A DNA stretch of 64,000 nucleotides from Chamaea fasciata (taxonomy: Eukaryota; Chordata; Aves; Passeriformes; Sylviidae). The stretch is taken from positions 87,191,994 through 87,255,993 of the forward strand of contig JARCOQ010000003.1 of assembly GCA_029207755.1 (NCBI GenBank). The letters are read 5' to 3'. Under the pieces are notes generated by a model. That model saw nothing but the letters and a program-made list of their open reading frames with translations, was not told the origin of the DNA and did not search any database. The position numbers and the translations under genes were made by a program. The number at the start of each line of letters is the position of its first letter. Within the stretch, counting starts at the first letter, position 1. Shown here in pieces: positions 50,375 to 63,297 of the stretch.

Positions 50375-53300
50375 GTAAGCATTTATACTTTTTATATAAT
50401 TGCTACGTTGGCACAATATTGGAGCCTCTCATTTGCTACTCAAGTGCAATAAAGCTCTGTACAATGTAAGCATTCTGCTTGCATTTTGAAATGTACAGAG
50501 TTAGTTATTTAGACTAATAAAAAATTAAATTTTCTCTAATTTGTCATAAGAAATTATTATAAATTATAGATTACTTAGATAAAAAGTACTTGTAGTACTG
50601 AAAGATACTGGGAAAGAAATATGACAGAACTGAAGATTTTAAATTATTTAGTGTATATTTGTATACACACCTTACAGCAACACAGTCTTTAAGAAAATGT
50701 AGGGTTTGGGCAGAAAAATGTTGAAATTTAGCAAACATAAACCCCCCAATCTTTCAAATCCTATTCCAATGGCCAAATTACTAATTCCCAAAAGAACTGA
50801 ACATTGCTCTAAAGTTTGTATGACCTCAATCTGGTTGCCTGATCTTCATGGCATCTGAAATGTCCTGAAGTAACCACAGTATTGTATAAGGCTGGAAGAC
50901 ATGCTAGAGGAAATAAGGGACATCCAAGATGCATCAGGGCAGGTGGTAGGTAAACTAAGAATAACGCAAAAAGATGGATCAAAATTAGGGACAAAGATAC
51001 ATGATGCTGAAGATTTTGTTTTGCTAATTATATAAACACATTGTTTAATTTGAGATTTTACATGCTATTTTGTGGTGGCTAAGAAAATGTAGAAAAGGGT
51101 GGGTTGGAAATTCCTAACCTTAGAAATTTCTTTGACCAATGGAGGCTGGGGTACTGGTTTTGCAACTTGTAAATTCATTCATAAATATGGATGATAAATT
51201 GCTGATAAATTCCAAAATGGACATGTGCATTTATAAGCTTATTTTTACTATGAGAAATAAGGTCAAGCAAACTAATTTTATATAGTTATGGGCTAATAAA
51301 TACTTATAGTACTGTGGTGTTTTGAAGATAAACTGATGGTGATTGGTAAAGCCTGGAAATGTCAGAGTACTGAAACACAGGTCTCCAATGAACCCTCTCA
51401 ACCTGAATAACTTATTTTAAGAGAACTTTAATGTATTTAATAACATAAGATCCTTAAATGTCTTAAGGTGGTTATCTGCTGAGTTGGGAACAGAAGACAA
51501 TACTGAGTTATATCTTCAAAGATAAGGTGATGCTTTCAAGTTTGTTGCTTCACTGAGACAAATGTAAGCCTGTCAGGTGTTTCACTGAATAAAGGCTATA
51601 GCAAAACATTAACACAGACATTATCTACTTTGTTCTTCTGAGATGGAGATTATCGCATTCAATGCAACACTTTGCTGTCATGTGTTTGACTCTTGTTGGT
51701 GCTCACAAAAACTTTTATCTACACTGGATTTTACCCAGAAGCGTCCTGTACCTCTTTCTTTCCACAGATCTAAAAGGTCTCTTTCATACAGCAGAATGCA
51801 TGTCAGTGACAGGAAAAAAAATTGTTGTGGCATCGTATTCATAATCACCTGTGCCTCTTTCTTTAAAGAAAAGCTAGTCACTTTGTAAAGGTTTTCTTAC
51901 CCAGTTAATTTTTATTATAATTCCTAGTGTGTGTCATCTGGAACAATGAAGTTCATGTAATGGACATATACACTAAAAATTATGAGTTTCATTCTAGTGA
52001 CTAAAAAAATGCTGTGTATAGCAGTGGTTCTCCATCATCAGTCAAATGATCAAAAAACCTCACAGTGAACCAGGGGTCATCTGTAGAAATGACCAGTTGT
52101 TTCTGAAAAGAGTTAAGACTTGATGCTAATAATTGCATTATTAATATAATATCAAACTGGATTAGAGAAGGGGAAAATTGTGTACTGATGTGAATATCTA
52201 ACAACGAGCTAAAAAGAGGAGAATTTTAATCTAAATGTGATATGTATTCCACTTGTGCCCTTGGCAAAATTGCTTAATATCCCAGTTCATATTCTCTAGG
52301 GGAAGGTGCAGATAAACAAATGTAACCATCTTGCAAATACATTGCTATGATTAAATACTGTCTGTAAATTGCCGGAAATCACAAGTAGCTACATTACTGG
52401 ATATTTTTACTTCTAGCTCAGTTCTAAGAAGAGTATCACTTCAAAAGATAACACAGCTGACTTGAGCTAATCTTTAAGTGAAAAATGACAATTTATCCCT
52501 CCATACTTTCATTGACAGCCAGTGTCCTACTGGATTTCTGGAAAATAAATAAATTTTGCTTTTCAGAGGAAAGTAGTTGCTGGCTTTTTAGCAAGTAAGG
52601 AATAGTAAGTAAATAAAAAATTTAAATATTGAATAAATCATATATATTCAATAGCAACAGACAAGGGAACACAGAGAATTTGGATATGTCCAAATGATCA
52701 AGTTCTTGTATATGAAAAAACTTGTATCTGTTACTGTCTGCCTGACTAGATCAATAACATTTTTATTTATTAGGTGGGTAGCTGCTTTCTTTGCACTTTT
52801 GTGCTTTGACTCTGTTGTCTAAAATAGTATCTGCGCCTTATTTTAGGTGTATAATAATGTCTCCTCAAATTTGACCTTTCAATTTCAAATATTCTACAAA
52901 CAATGATCATAGAGATCTTTTCTCTGTCTTCAGAGGAGGTCCTATTTCTAATTTTATTTAGATTATTATTTTATGAGTAATAGTAACTATTTTACTAGAT
53001 ACATCTTAAGATTGTTGAGCAAGAAATATGTCAATGGCTCTGTCAGAAGCGAACAGCACTGTTTTTTACCTCTGACTAAAAATTCAGGGGTAACCACGGT
53101 AAGGAGTTACATACATTAAAAGGGTAATCACAGTTAGGAATGGCATAAAATAAAGTTCATTGAATTATTTTTCCTCAAATTATGGCATAATTTCTCTTCA
53201 AATTATGACAATAACAAATTACTGTCATTTATTGAATATAAGAGAGTATAAGTGCTATTAAAATACAATTTATAGGGAGAGGATTAATTTCTTTTTAGTT

Positions 53301-54656
53301 TTTCTTTCAGAAATATTAATGCTAAGCCAAGACAGATGTGGAAAGAGTCCCCAAAGAGCTTTGTATTAGCAATGGGTGAAGATAATTCAACTAATGATCT
53401 TGACATGGGTTAATAATGAAGTGATGTTGTATAATAGTAAGCATAGAATAAACCTATATGTTTTGATAGGAAAAAGAGATTTTTATCTTTTGTCTTATAG
53501 AATTTCCATGAAAAGTGGATGTTGTAAGACTAGTGCTTTTTTATTATAAAGGTATATTTTTTTTCCAAAAGCTCATCTGGTTTACACATGGTATGCAGTG
53601 TTGCATCTGGAAGATGCATAACTGGCCCAATGAAAATATGAACATAAAAAATGTAAGACTGGATCCTTCACAGTACTGTGTACTGTAGATATTTGGTTGT
53701 AGCTGAAGAAAGCAACCTGATTAGCCTGATTGATAAACAAGGTTCATTAACTCAAAAATAATGTTATGGTAATACTTAGGCTGCTTCTGATAATGAGTAG
53801 GATCTTTCAGATACTGTGTCATGATAGAATGTTTAAGAAATGCAGAGCAACTAGAATATTGCCATTTGGGGCAGTTAAGAGAATTAAATTGTCAGAGAAG
53901 ATTCATAATCTGATAAAAGTGCTTTTGATTGAGACTTAAAAGTGGTCCTCCAGTTTTATTTTATTTAAAGAGCTTAAAATGGGAAAAGCACATATAATGT
54001 GCTAATTGACCTGTGCTATATTAAAGCAATCATCAGTCTGACATATTTCTGTCTATGAACTTTACAAGACAGTTTTTTCTTCCAGAGAGTTGCCCAGATC
54101 TACCCCAAAATGCTTCTGCAGCCTACACTTAAAATGACCCGAACATTGTATATTTTAAGTTTGTTTTCAAACTTACATTTAGAGTTCATTCATCCTTAAG
54201 AAGCACAATTTTTTTTCCTTGTTAATAAATCAGATCTTTATATATTTAACAAATCTAAAATATATACATTTAATTGTATGAGCTCATGTTATGAAAATAC
54301 ATCTTATGCTTTTTTAATTACTTTCAAGTAGTTCAATTTCTTAATATGTGGTCAATTTTAATACTCAAGCGTTTATTTTTATAAGACAAATCCCCTTTCG
54401 GCAGCTTTAAAAATAGTTTATTAAAATTCTCTGTAATACATCTGAGACCTTTCTTAGAAATTATTCCAGTAGTCCATCCTGCTGTTGATAAGATGTTGTC
54501 ACTAAATAGGATGAAATGAGGTCATTTAATCATATAGATCATTAATTCACATAAATGTATCTCAGCATTTCTGGAAAGCTGAAATAACTGGAGTCAAATT
54601 TTAAATACAGATATCTAGACAAAATCCTTTCCTTGTAAACAATTAGGGTTGATGTT
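50375..54656. other. Intronic AT-rich sequence, no gene seen
   Basis: No exon with EGF spacing and no repeat family recognised in 4.3 kb. Confidence 0.5.
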
Positions 54657-54703
54657 GGGGTTTGGGGTTTTTTTGGGTTTGGGGTTTTGGGGGGGAGGGT
54701 TGT

Positions 54704-54735
<32 letters not shown>

Positions 54736-54736
54736 G
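54657..54736 (+). repeat. G-run cluster followed by (GTT)n
   Basis: Runs of G at 54657-54660, 54664-54667, 54675-54677, 54681-54684, 54689-54695 and 54697-54699 are separated by T stretches, fitting a G-quadruplex pattern on the + strand. A (GTT)n microsatellite follows from 54700 to about 54736. The Gln run on the minus strand is a by-product of the repeat. Confidence 0.88.
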
Positions 54737-55514
54737 GTCGGTTGGTTTGATATTTTCCTTTCGGTTTTGTTTTTCTAATTTCCCTGTGCTACATTCTAAT
54801 TTTATTAACACAATATAGGAATCCCAGCAATCAAAAGGTATAATTTTCGCCCTAACTTTGCCTGCTTTTCAGAGTTTGCATTTTGTTCTCACATAGCTTC
54901 AAAAAAAAATGTATATTTTTAGAATTATCTATTTTTTTTGCATATTTCTCCTCTGGGAGGAGAAAAGTAACTGATGATGGTCTTCACCAACGAGGTCAAA
55001 GAAGTGGCAACCTATGTAGCCAATCCTGTGCCTTCTGAAAGAAGTGTATATAAAATAGAGTCAGAAAATTAAAGATAGAACTTTCCTGCTGACCTTCCTG
55101 CTGCCTGCCTCATTCTTTCGTGTCCCAAAGTGTGACATACAGTCTCTTTCAGGGTCTACTTCTGTGAAGTTTTGTGACAGAGCATGATCTTCATTTTTGC
55201 ACCTCAAGATAAGAGAGAGTAATACACAAACAAATCATATAGAATCAGACTACGTCTTTAGATATTTTATGAAATCCTTACCTAAGTCATTTTCTTTCTT
55301 AGTAAAAGACATGCATGGCTTTCAGGTGAACATTTTAAACATCTTTGGAAACTGTTCCATAGGAAAGTAATTGTATAATAATATAGCTTGGGTGACTGGT
55401 TACTGCTATATACTGATGACCTTGTAAAGGAGATTATACAAGCATTATTTCTGAACTGTAGGCAGGTCAGGTCAAGTGTAATAGGTTTTAGTTTTTGCTT
55501 TTGCTCCTCACTAT
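54737..55514. other. Intronic sequence, no gene seen
   Basis: AT-rich; nothing recognised. Confidence 0.45.
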
Positions 55515-55729
55515 CCTACTCTAGGTTTTATTGGCAATAAATGTAATGCATTTTCTCCAAGTTGAGTTTATTTTTCCCATAATTCTCACTAGTAAGTGAT
55601 CTCGCTGTCTTGATCTCAACCAACGAGATGTTTCATCTAATTTTCTCTCCCCATCCTGCTGACAAGAGGGAGTAAGAAAGCAGCTAGCTGGATGGAGGTC
55701 TGGAAGCCATCCAAGGTGAACCCACCACA
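55515..55729 (+). mobile_element. ERVL-type LTR 3' fragment (plus)
   Basis: Matches, in opposite orientation, the first 200 bp of the LTR at 48470: a polyadenylation signal AATAAA at 55536-55541, GTGATCTCGCTGTCTTGATC, TTTCTCTCCCCATCCTGC and a terminus TGAACCCACCACA. The upstream part of the LTR was not recognised, so this looks like a truncated R/U5 piece. Confidence 0.75.
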
Positions 55730-58700
55730 CACCCACAAGCATCACTGTTGTGAATCAGCAGATTTAAGAAAAAGAAAAGTAAAAATAGGAACCTTGAATA
55801 TTTTAGCTTCCTCTGGTCTGTCTTGCAGCAAAGGATGAAGTTTGTAGTAAAAACGTTCTAAAATATTTAAATTCAAGGTATTCATTGATACAAGTAACAT
55901 AAGGAAATTTTTGTAAAATTCTTGAAATATGGGGAAAGCACTGTAACAATAAGTTCTATACGCAGAGTGGAAAGGCCCTAAATAAATGTTCTGCTCAGTA
56001 CTGTGATAGATTCAAGTGTTGCACCTATAGCAGTTATGTCTGGAAGATGGCACTGGAAAAGCCAGGTATTCCAAGGGGTCGGAAACCTATGTTCCAAAAC
56101 AGCAAGGCATCTTGTGTTGTTAAACAGTACCATCTGATGTTTTTCATCAATTTTATTGGAAGATACTCCAGTCTCCTTCCTTGGAGAAGAGAAAATCTCC
56201 AGTCAGTACTAAAAAAAATGAAGACAATGATAGGCACTTTCTGTTGCCATCACTTGAAATCCCCATGTGATCTTCATCATTAGAAACATAAGGACTGATC
56301 AGTGATTGATTAATATGTATTCTGAATTCAGTGTAATAAAAGTTCAACCTAATGCCATCTTCAGCGATGGAAGCAAGGGCCAAGGAAATTTAAGTAATGA
56401 TATATATGCAGCTACTATTTGATACTTGATTTAATATGTGATGTTGGAACTAATATGGTGTTGACTCAATACAGAGTGAATGTAATTTTCCACAGAATCT
56501 CTCAGAAAATTGAAGGGCAGATAACTGATGAGAAGTCCTAAAGGATCTGGGTTATATCCAATATTTTTTAAGACTAATGTGTCAAGAAAACTTTTTGCAC
56601 ACAAGTGAACCAGCATTTACCTATCAGTGAACCAGTTCACCAGGGAAAAAAGTATCAATGGAGACTCTTGGATAGCTCTTGTTCCAAGAAATAACTTACA
56701 TTTTCAAACCCATGTATTCATTCCCTGTATGTTTTATTTTCTTGTAGTTTCTTTGTACATTCTTCTTCTTTTATGTGGCTCAGTCTTCATATCATTTTTA
56801 TTAGTCCCTGGTGGCTTTTTTCATTTTAGCCATTTATATTGCTCATTGAAATACTATTAATTCTTTGGGTATGCTTTTGAAATTGTTTTATATTGCTTCC
56901 TTCAGCTTCTGTTCTGAAGACATGCCACTTGTTACCCTTTCCATTCTGCTTCTTTCGGTATTTCACCTTTTTTTTTTTCTCTCTATGAAAGCTATTATTT
57001 AGAAACCTGTATTTGTTGCAGGTATGTTCATAAATACAAATTAAGTTTCTGTTTCTTGAAGACAGGGTAGTTAGCAAGATTTTTTCTTTTTGTCACTGAG
57101 TACTTATGTTCCTTTTCTGGTTAATCTGCTACTTATTTATTTTACGTGTTTAAGTTTTAAAGTTTTTTTGTTTTAAATTACATTTTTAGATGACTTCTGT
57201 TAGTGGAACTTTTCAGTTCACATCTTTTATTCATATAGGATAAATAATTTAAGTATTTCAAATTTAGTGAGACTGTTTTTACAAGTTTCCTTCTTCCTTT
57301 AGTTCACTTGAGGCAAAATATTGTGTAGAGTGTCAAGATAGCCTTCTATGGAGGGAATGACTCAGTCTCCTACACAGCTTTTCTTTTAGTCTTTTAGCTA
57401 AATAAGAGTAGGAGTAAACTGTAAATTTTCATTTTTATATGTTCCAGTGTAAATGAATATACCATTAGTCTTTTCTTTAGATCTGAAAAGTTCTTTACAT
57501 AACACCTTATTCTGAAAAAAATTAAAATCACAAATTACTTCAAGAAGAATAATTTATTAAAATAACATAAAGAATAAACATCAACTGAATAAAATTGTAG
57601 CAACAAAAAGATTTCTAGCCCAGCTGTTTCCATGACAACCTCCCTTCTTATGTTTCCACAACCATTTCTGCGTTACTCCTGTGCTACTCATCTTTTTTGT
57701 TGTATGTTATTTAAATTGATATATGTTTCCATTTTATTCATATAGACTACTGAATGAAACACGTGACAAAACATTGCTCTATTTGTGTTATGATAGAGTC
57801 ATGATGCCTGATTTATATTAGAAGCACTTATACAACATGCTTTTTCATGTTGTTTTTATTTTCTGTATTAATATGATCCCAGAGAGGTTTGTTTGTTTGT
57901 TTTTCTGTTTTAAGGGCAATCCTCATTGTTGCAAACAAAATAGGAAATAGTTGGATATAATTTTGCTAGAGGTACCAGTCTTTTGTATCAGAGTTTAAAC
58001 TGGGAGAGCTTGCTTTCAGAAAATATAGTTTTAGCCAGCAGAAGAGAGTTGAGGTGAATACCAACTGATGTGATTTACTCTGTCACTAAAGACATTGCAG
58101 AAAAAGTGGGCAGAGGTCTCCTTAGCATATTCTGTTGCCATTCTTTCATCTTTACAAATGAATTTTGGAGCTGGTTGTTTTTTTTTTTTATTCACACAAT
58201 TTTCTACCACATTCTTCACACAATAGCTTTAAGATTATTAAAACAGTTCATCTATTTTAATAAAGTGCAATGTTACACTTCAATCCACTGTGTGGATTTA
58301 AAAAGGACAAGTAGAAAATGCCTATGTACTATAACTAAATGTGAATCATCAAAAAAATTACATGAAGGATGATATGTGTAGCAGGATGACAAGCACAGAA
58401 TTGAAGTCTGTACAAACAGTGAAAATTAGCTGTTCTAAGGCAGAATTATAAAGTTAAGGTGCAATAAAATGAAACCTCACAAAAGTTACCACACCATTTT
58501 ATTATGTTCAACATAATTGGCAGTCCTTTTTTGAGGACTATTTCACTCATTAATTCATTCAGGACTGAAACAGTGAAGCTACAACCCAAATTGTTGAAGC
58601 ACACTGAGACAAACTTCACCCTATCTGAATGTGCTATGACTTCAGCAATTAAAAATAAAAATTTAAAATAATTAATAGCACAGTTTTGCTCCAGATACCT

Positions 58701-59225
58701 TAAAGTCTAGGCTGCCCACACTATTAATCTGTTGTGGCATCCAACCTCCAGAGGCAGTCCTCAAATCAGGCACTCAGTCCAAACAGAACCAGAAAGTCCT
58801 GAGACCAGGTTCACAGTGCACTTTAAAAACAGTAAAGCAATGTTGTTGTAATTAGCAATAACATAAAGGTCGTCAATGATCAATCATCAATTTGCATAGC
58901 CGTTTCTTAAGAAAGGAACACCTGCACACCTCAATGGAGTTCACTAAAGCATTATGTATGAAATGTAGGGGCAGCTTTGCCATGATCCTAGTTACAATCA
59001 AATTTACTGATGATCTACATGGTTAAGTTGGAATCCCTTTCCAAGTTTAATTGATTCTTCAACAAAATGTTTTTATTTTCTCTGATTATAGAATATTATG
59101 TCAACTATGTATGTCTTTTCTTAAATATAGCCTGTGCACTTTAGACAACCTCTTCATCTATGCACCTTGTGCCTGGGAATGTTTTTTCTTTAAAGCAGAT
59201 GTTTTTATAAACCTAGTATCTGCAA
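55730..59225. other. Intronic AT-rich sequence, no gene seen
   Basis: No exon or repeat family recognised in 3.5 kb. Confidence 0.5.
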
Positions 59226-59945
59226 AGAATCATAGAAAGGTTTGGATTAGGAGAGACCTTAAATGTCCCCTAGTTCCTACACTCCTGCAGAAACATCTTT
59301 CACTGGACCAAGTTTTTTAGGCCAGCCTGGCCTTGAACACTTCCAGGAACGAAGTATTCACAACGCTGGAAAACCTGTTCCAGTGCCTCACCACCATTAC
59401 AGTAAAGAATTTCTTCCCAATATGTAAACTAATTCTACCCTCTTTCAGTTTGAAACCATTGCCCCTTGTTTTTGTCACTATCTAGCCATAGAAAAAGCCC
59501 CTATCCCTTGCTTTCATAAACCCTCCTTTAGGTACTAGAATCCATCCCCTCTGTTGTCCTCTCACTACATACTCTCATACCCCAAAGTCCTTTTCTGTCC
59601 TTTCTGTCCTGTTCTTGCAAACCTTGCCAAAACTCTGCCAAACCTCTTTCCAGCTTGTATTTGTGTTTGGGATTGACCTGTCCCAGGCATGGAATCTGAA
59701 TTTTATATTTTTTTAAATACGTCTCAAACCTGTCAAGGTCCCTCAGGGTGTCATCCCTACCCTGCAGCGTACAGCAGACACACCCCACAGATTGGTGTAG
59801 TCAGCAAAAAAGGGTGCACTCAATTCCATTGTTCTAGCACCAACAAATATGTTAAACAATGCTGGTCTGAATAGTGACACCTGAGAAATGCCATTTGTCA
59901 CTGATCTCAGCTTGGACTTTGAGCCATTGACTGCATTGTACTGAC
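59226..59945 (-). mobile_element. CR1 LINE fragment (minus)
   Basis: Starts AAGAATCATAGAAAGGTTTGG and runs through CCTTGAACACTTCCAGG, CCTGTTCCAGTGCCTCACC, AAAGAATTTCTTCCCAATAT, AAACCATTGCCCCTTG and TCAAGGTCCCTCAGGGTGTC. It also has TGGTGTAGTCAGCAAAAAAG and GTTAAACAATGCTGGTC, the standard reverse-strand CR1 order with internal deletions. Confidence 0.95.
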
Positions 59946-61180
59946 ATTTTTATTAAATAAATTCAAATTAAACTTTCTTGGTTACATGTGTAATTTCAGT
60001 TTCATGTTTGCAGATTTCTTATGACATCTAGAAATTCAATTTACATATCAATGATAAAACCAGATTTGGATAAACAAAAACTCATTTTAAAATATACATA
60101 TTATATCACTCTAGCTGTCTATTATTAATATATATTTATGACTGTTCATGCAAGTAATTGAAATTGCTTATAGAAATTTACTTGATTTAGCAAACAAAAT
60201 CACAGGTTGATGGAAAAAGTCTGTATTTACGTTCTCAGGGAAACATTTAAATAGGAAGTTCACTGACATTTATCCTTTCTATAGGTGATGAGTTTTTCTC
60301 ATCAAGAAATTTTATGAAATGTTTAACTAAATTCCATGTAAACTTACTTATTTACCCTGGATATAATTTTCTTTTGTCTTCCTTAATTTTTTTAATTGAG
60401 AGAGAAATATATTCTTATTTACCTGAATGTAAATATGCTGTACTTCATGGGAATATATTATCCCTCTGTATCATTTCTATGCCTTCTTTTAGTACCATTT
60501 ATGTATATGTAAGTGCAGCCCTGCCAAACATGTTTTACTTCTTTACTGTTTATGAATTGAAATTAATAAAAGGGCTGGGAAAATATACTTATCATTTTAG
60601 ACACAAGATATCCTAGCAGACCAATTTCAAATGACAAATTTATCACTGATGGGCACTATCACACGGTGAAATTATAATCCATTGTGGTTAGCAGTGCAGA
60701 AGACCTGTCTGAAGTTCTAGTCTGCCTTCATAACTAGGCATGAGAATTCTCTCCAGTCTATTTTGCATAAACTGTGGTTATACAGGGAATTGGATATCTG
60801 GTTACTCTTTCTACTTGGTAGGCAGGAATCCAACCCATAACCAATCTGCAAGTACTCCCTGAGAGGGTTCAGCTTTCTTCCTTAAGCTTGTAACTCAGAC
60901 TATGCCAACTGTGTCAGCTGGACTTTCAGAGAATAAAAAAAGCATGCTTTGACAGCTGGATGGGGAGTCTGTACATCAGCTAGGAGAGAAACAGAGCATA
61001 GTACAGATTGCAAATAATTCCAAGAGAATTATTCAGCTTTTCTAACTGGGATTTAGTTAAACTTTAGTTGAACTCCTTGGTCAAATTTGAGTTTCTTTTT
61101 TTCAAGCAAGTTCATTTAGCCTCCCCTTCATGAAATTAACTACCTTGTCATCCAAACAAACTTTTACTTTTTAAAAAATT
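59946..61180. other. Intronic AT-rich sequence, no gene seen
   Basis: No exon or repeat family recognised. Confidence 0.5.
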
Positions 61181-61726
61181 TGAATTGGTTTTGGCTGGTA
61201 TGGAGTTAATGTTCCTCATAGCACCTCATATAACGATTTTTTTTGATTTCTGACAAAATAAATGTTGGTATTATACCAGTGTTTCTTGCTAAGCAGTGTT
61301 TGCAAGCAAGGCCTTTTCTGTTTCTCACACTGCCCTGCTGGCAAGTAGGCTGGGGATGCACAAGAATTTGGTAGAGGCCATAGCTGTACTGCTAAACCCA
61401 AAAAACCACAGGGACATCCCATACCATATGAGGGAAGAAGGACGTGAGGGATGTTTGTGTTTCCAAGTCACTGTTGGGCATGATGGAGCTCTGCCTTCCT
61501 AGAGAAGACTGAGTAACTGACTGCTGGTGCAAAGCAGTGAATAAATTCCTTGTTTTTCTTTGCTTACATGCACAGATTTGCTTTCCCCTACAAACTGCCT
61601 TTTTCCAAACCCATGAGTTTTTCTTATTTTTGTTCTTCCAGTTCTCTCATCCCACTGCTGGGTACTGAGTGAGCAGCTGTGTTGGGCTCCAGCATTGTTG
61701 CCCACTAGCATTAACTAACCACATCA
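61181..61726 (+). mobile_element. Solo LTR of the same family as 35896-36486 (plus)
   Basis: 546 bp. Starts TGAATTGGTTTTGGCTGG and GGAGTTAATGTTCC, and passes CATCCCATACCATATGAGG and GTTTCCAAGTCACTG. AATAAA lies at 61540-61545, then CTTGTTTTTCTTTGCTT. It ends GCATTAACTAACCACATCA, matching the family's terminal inverted pattern. No target duplication is visible. Confidence 0.8.
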
Positions 61727-62602
61727 CCATATTTTTCCTCCTTGTTTTCATCCCATAAAATAAGATGCAATTGTATTATAAAGATTAATAAAGGCGTTAA
61801 TATATCAACATTTTAGTGAAACAAATGTGCTGCATATTCTGGTATGCTTTGAGATAAATTTAACTCTGCTGTTGCAGAGCTGAAGTAGCATTTCAGTAGC
61901 ACTGTTAGTTCCAGTAGCACAACAAATAGTTAATCCCACCAGTGATTTTCTTTATTCAGGTATATATAGGAAATTATCAGTGGGTAATCCTCTTGTCCAC
62001 CCACCTACATCTTTCTAATAATCTTTTTTTTTTCTTCAAATATTCAAATATACAGTCCTTGAACACAGATTATCTTCTCAAGCTGTGTATCAACAACTTC
62101 TCTGATGTCAAAGAACACGCAATAGAGGGGCATGTTTGGGTGATTCTATACCACATGAGCTGTATAGAATGGCAACTGCCTTAATTCTCCATGACTTTTT
62201 ACTTTTGTTGAATTGCATTTTTCTGTCATATTATACTGCAAACTCATATCTAATTTGCCACCCATGGCCACCCACAGACTCTACTGCAAGAGAAAGTGCA
62301 TCTCTCTCTTGAAGTTTCTTCACTTTATGAGATTTAATACTCATTTCATTCCTGTGGACTTTTGATGCAATAATAGAATTCTAAGTATTCTTCAAAGTAT
62401 AAAGAGGATTACCTTTATCCACTGCTGTGATAAATGTTTACAGCCATAGCTATGAACTGAACACTGGGAGTTTAGCATCACTTGCTACACTTATTTTTTT
62501 CTTGAACCTTTTTTCTCCACTTGTTCTAATGTAACTGAGTAAACTGAACACAGCATCTTAAACTTACTGTTTTAGCATTGTTTTAACGCAGCACGGAAAT
62601 AA
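61727..62602. other. Intronic AT-rich sequence, no gene seen
   Basis: Nothing recognised. Confidence 0.45.
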
Positions 62603-63297
62603 TGCAATCATTGAATGGTTTGGGTTGGAGGGGATCTTAAAGATCATCTAGTTTCAAACCCCTTTGCCATGGGCACGGGCACTTTTCCTTACACCAGCTT
62701 GCTTAATATCCCATCAAGTCTAGAACTGAACACTCCCAGGGATGGGACATCCATAAGCTCTCTGAATAAACTGTTCCAGTTCTTCACCACTCTTTGCAGT
62801 GGAGAATTTCTTCCCGACGTCTAATCTAAACCTGCCCCTTTCAGTTTAGAACCATTGCCCCTTGTCCTGTCCCAATATTTTCCTGTATAAAAAGGCTCCC
62901 TCCCTCCCTTCAATAAGCCCCATTAAGGTAGTGGAAGGCCACCATGGTGTGTCCCCAGAGCCTTCTCTTCTCCAGCCTGTGCAACCCTGACTGTCTCAGC
63001 CTGTCTTCATTCATAGCAGAGGTGCTCTGGTCATTTTCGTGGCTCTTCTAATCCATTCTAAGAAGTCTTTCCTGTCTTGAGCACCCCAGACTTGGATGCA
63101 GTATGCAGATGGGAGCCTCAAGAGGGAAGAGTAGAGGGGGAGAATACCCTTCCTTGGCCTAGGGTCCATTCCAATTTTGAATCAGCTTCTGGAGTTTGTT
63201 GCAGTTTTTTTGGCTTTTTATTATGGTTGGCCTTCTGAGCCATGAATACACACTGTGGCTCCTGTACAGATTTTCAGTCACCAGGATCCACAGGAAG
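62603..63297 (-). mobile_element. CR1 LINE fragment (minus)
   Basis: Well preserved: ATGGTTTGGGTTGGAGGGGA, AAAGATCATCTAGTTTC, GCCATGGGCACGGGCAC and CAGGGATGGGACATCCA. It continues with GAGAATTTCTTCCCGACGTC, TAGAACCATTGCCCCTTGTC, GCCTTCTCTTCTCCAGCCTG and, after a degenerate patch, GGTTGGCCTTCTGAGCC near 63224. Confidence 0.95.

Noticed and set aside
53820..53990. Possible very old CR1 fragment
   Set aside because: Only a few words resemble CR1 (GGCAGTTAAGAGAATT); below my threshold.
54542..54811. Gln-rich minus-strand frame
   Set aside because: By-product of the (GTT)n microsatellite.
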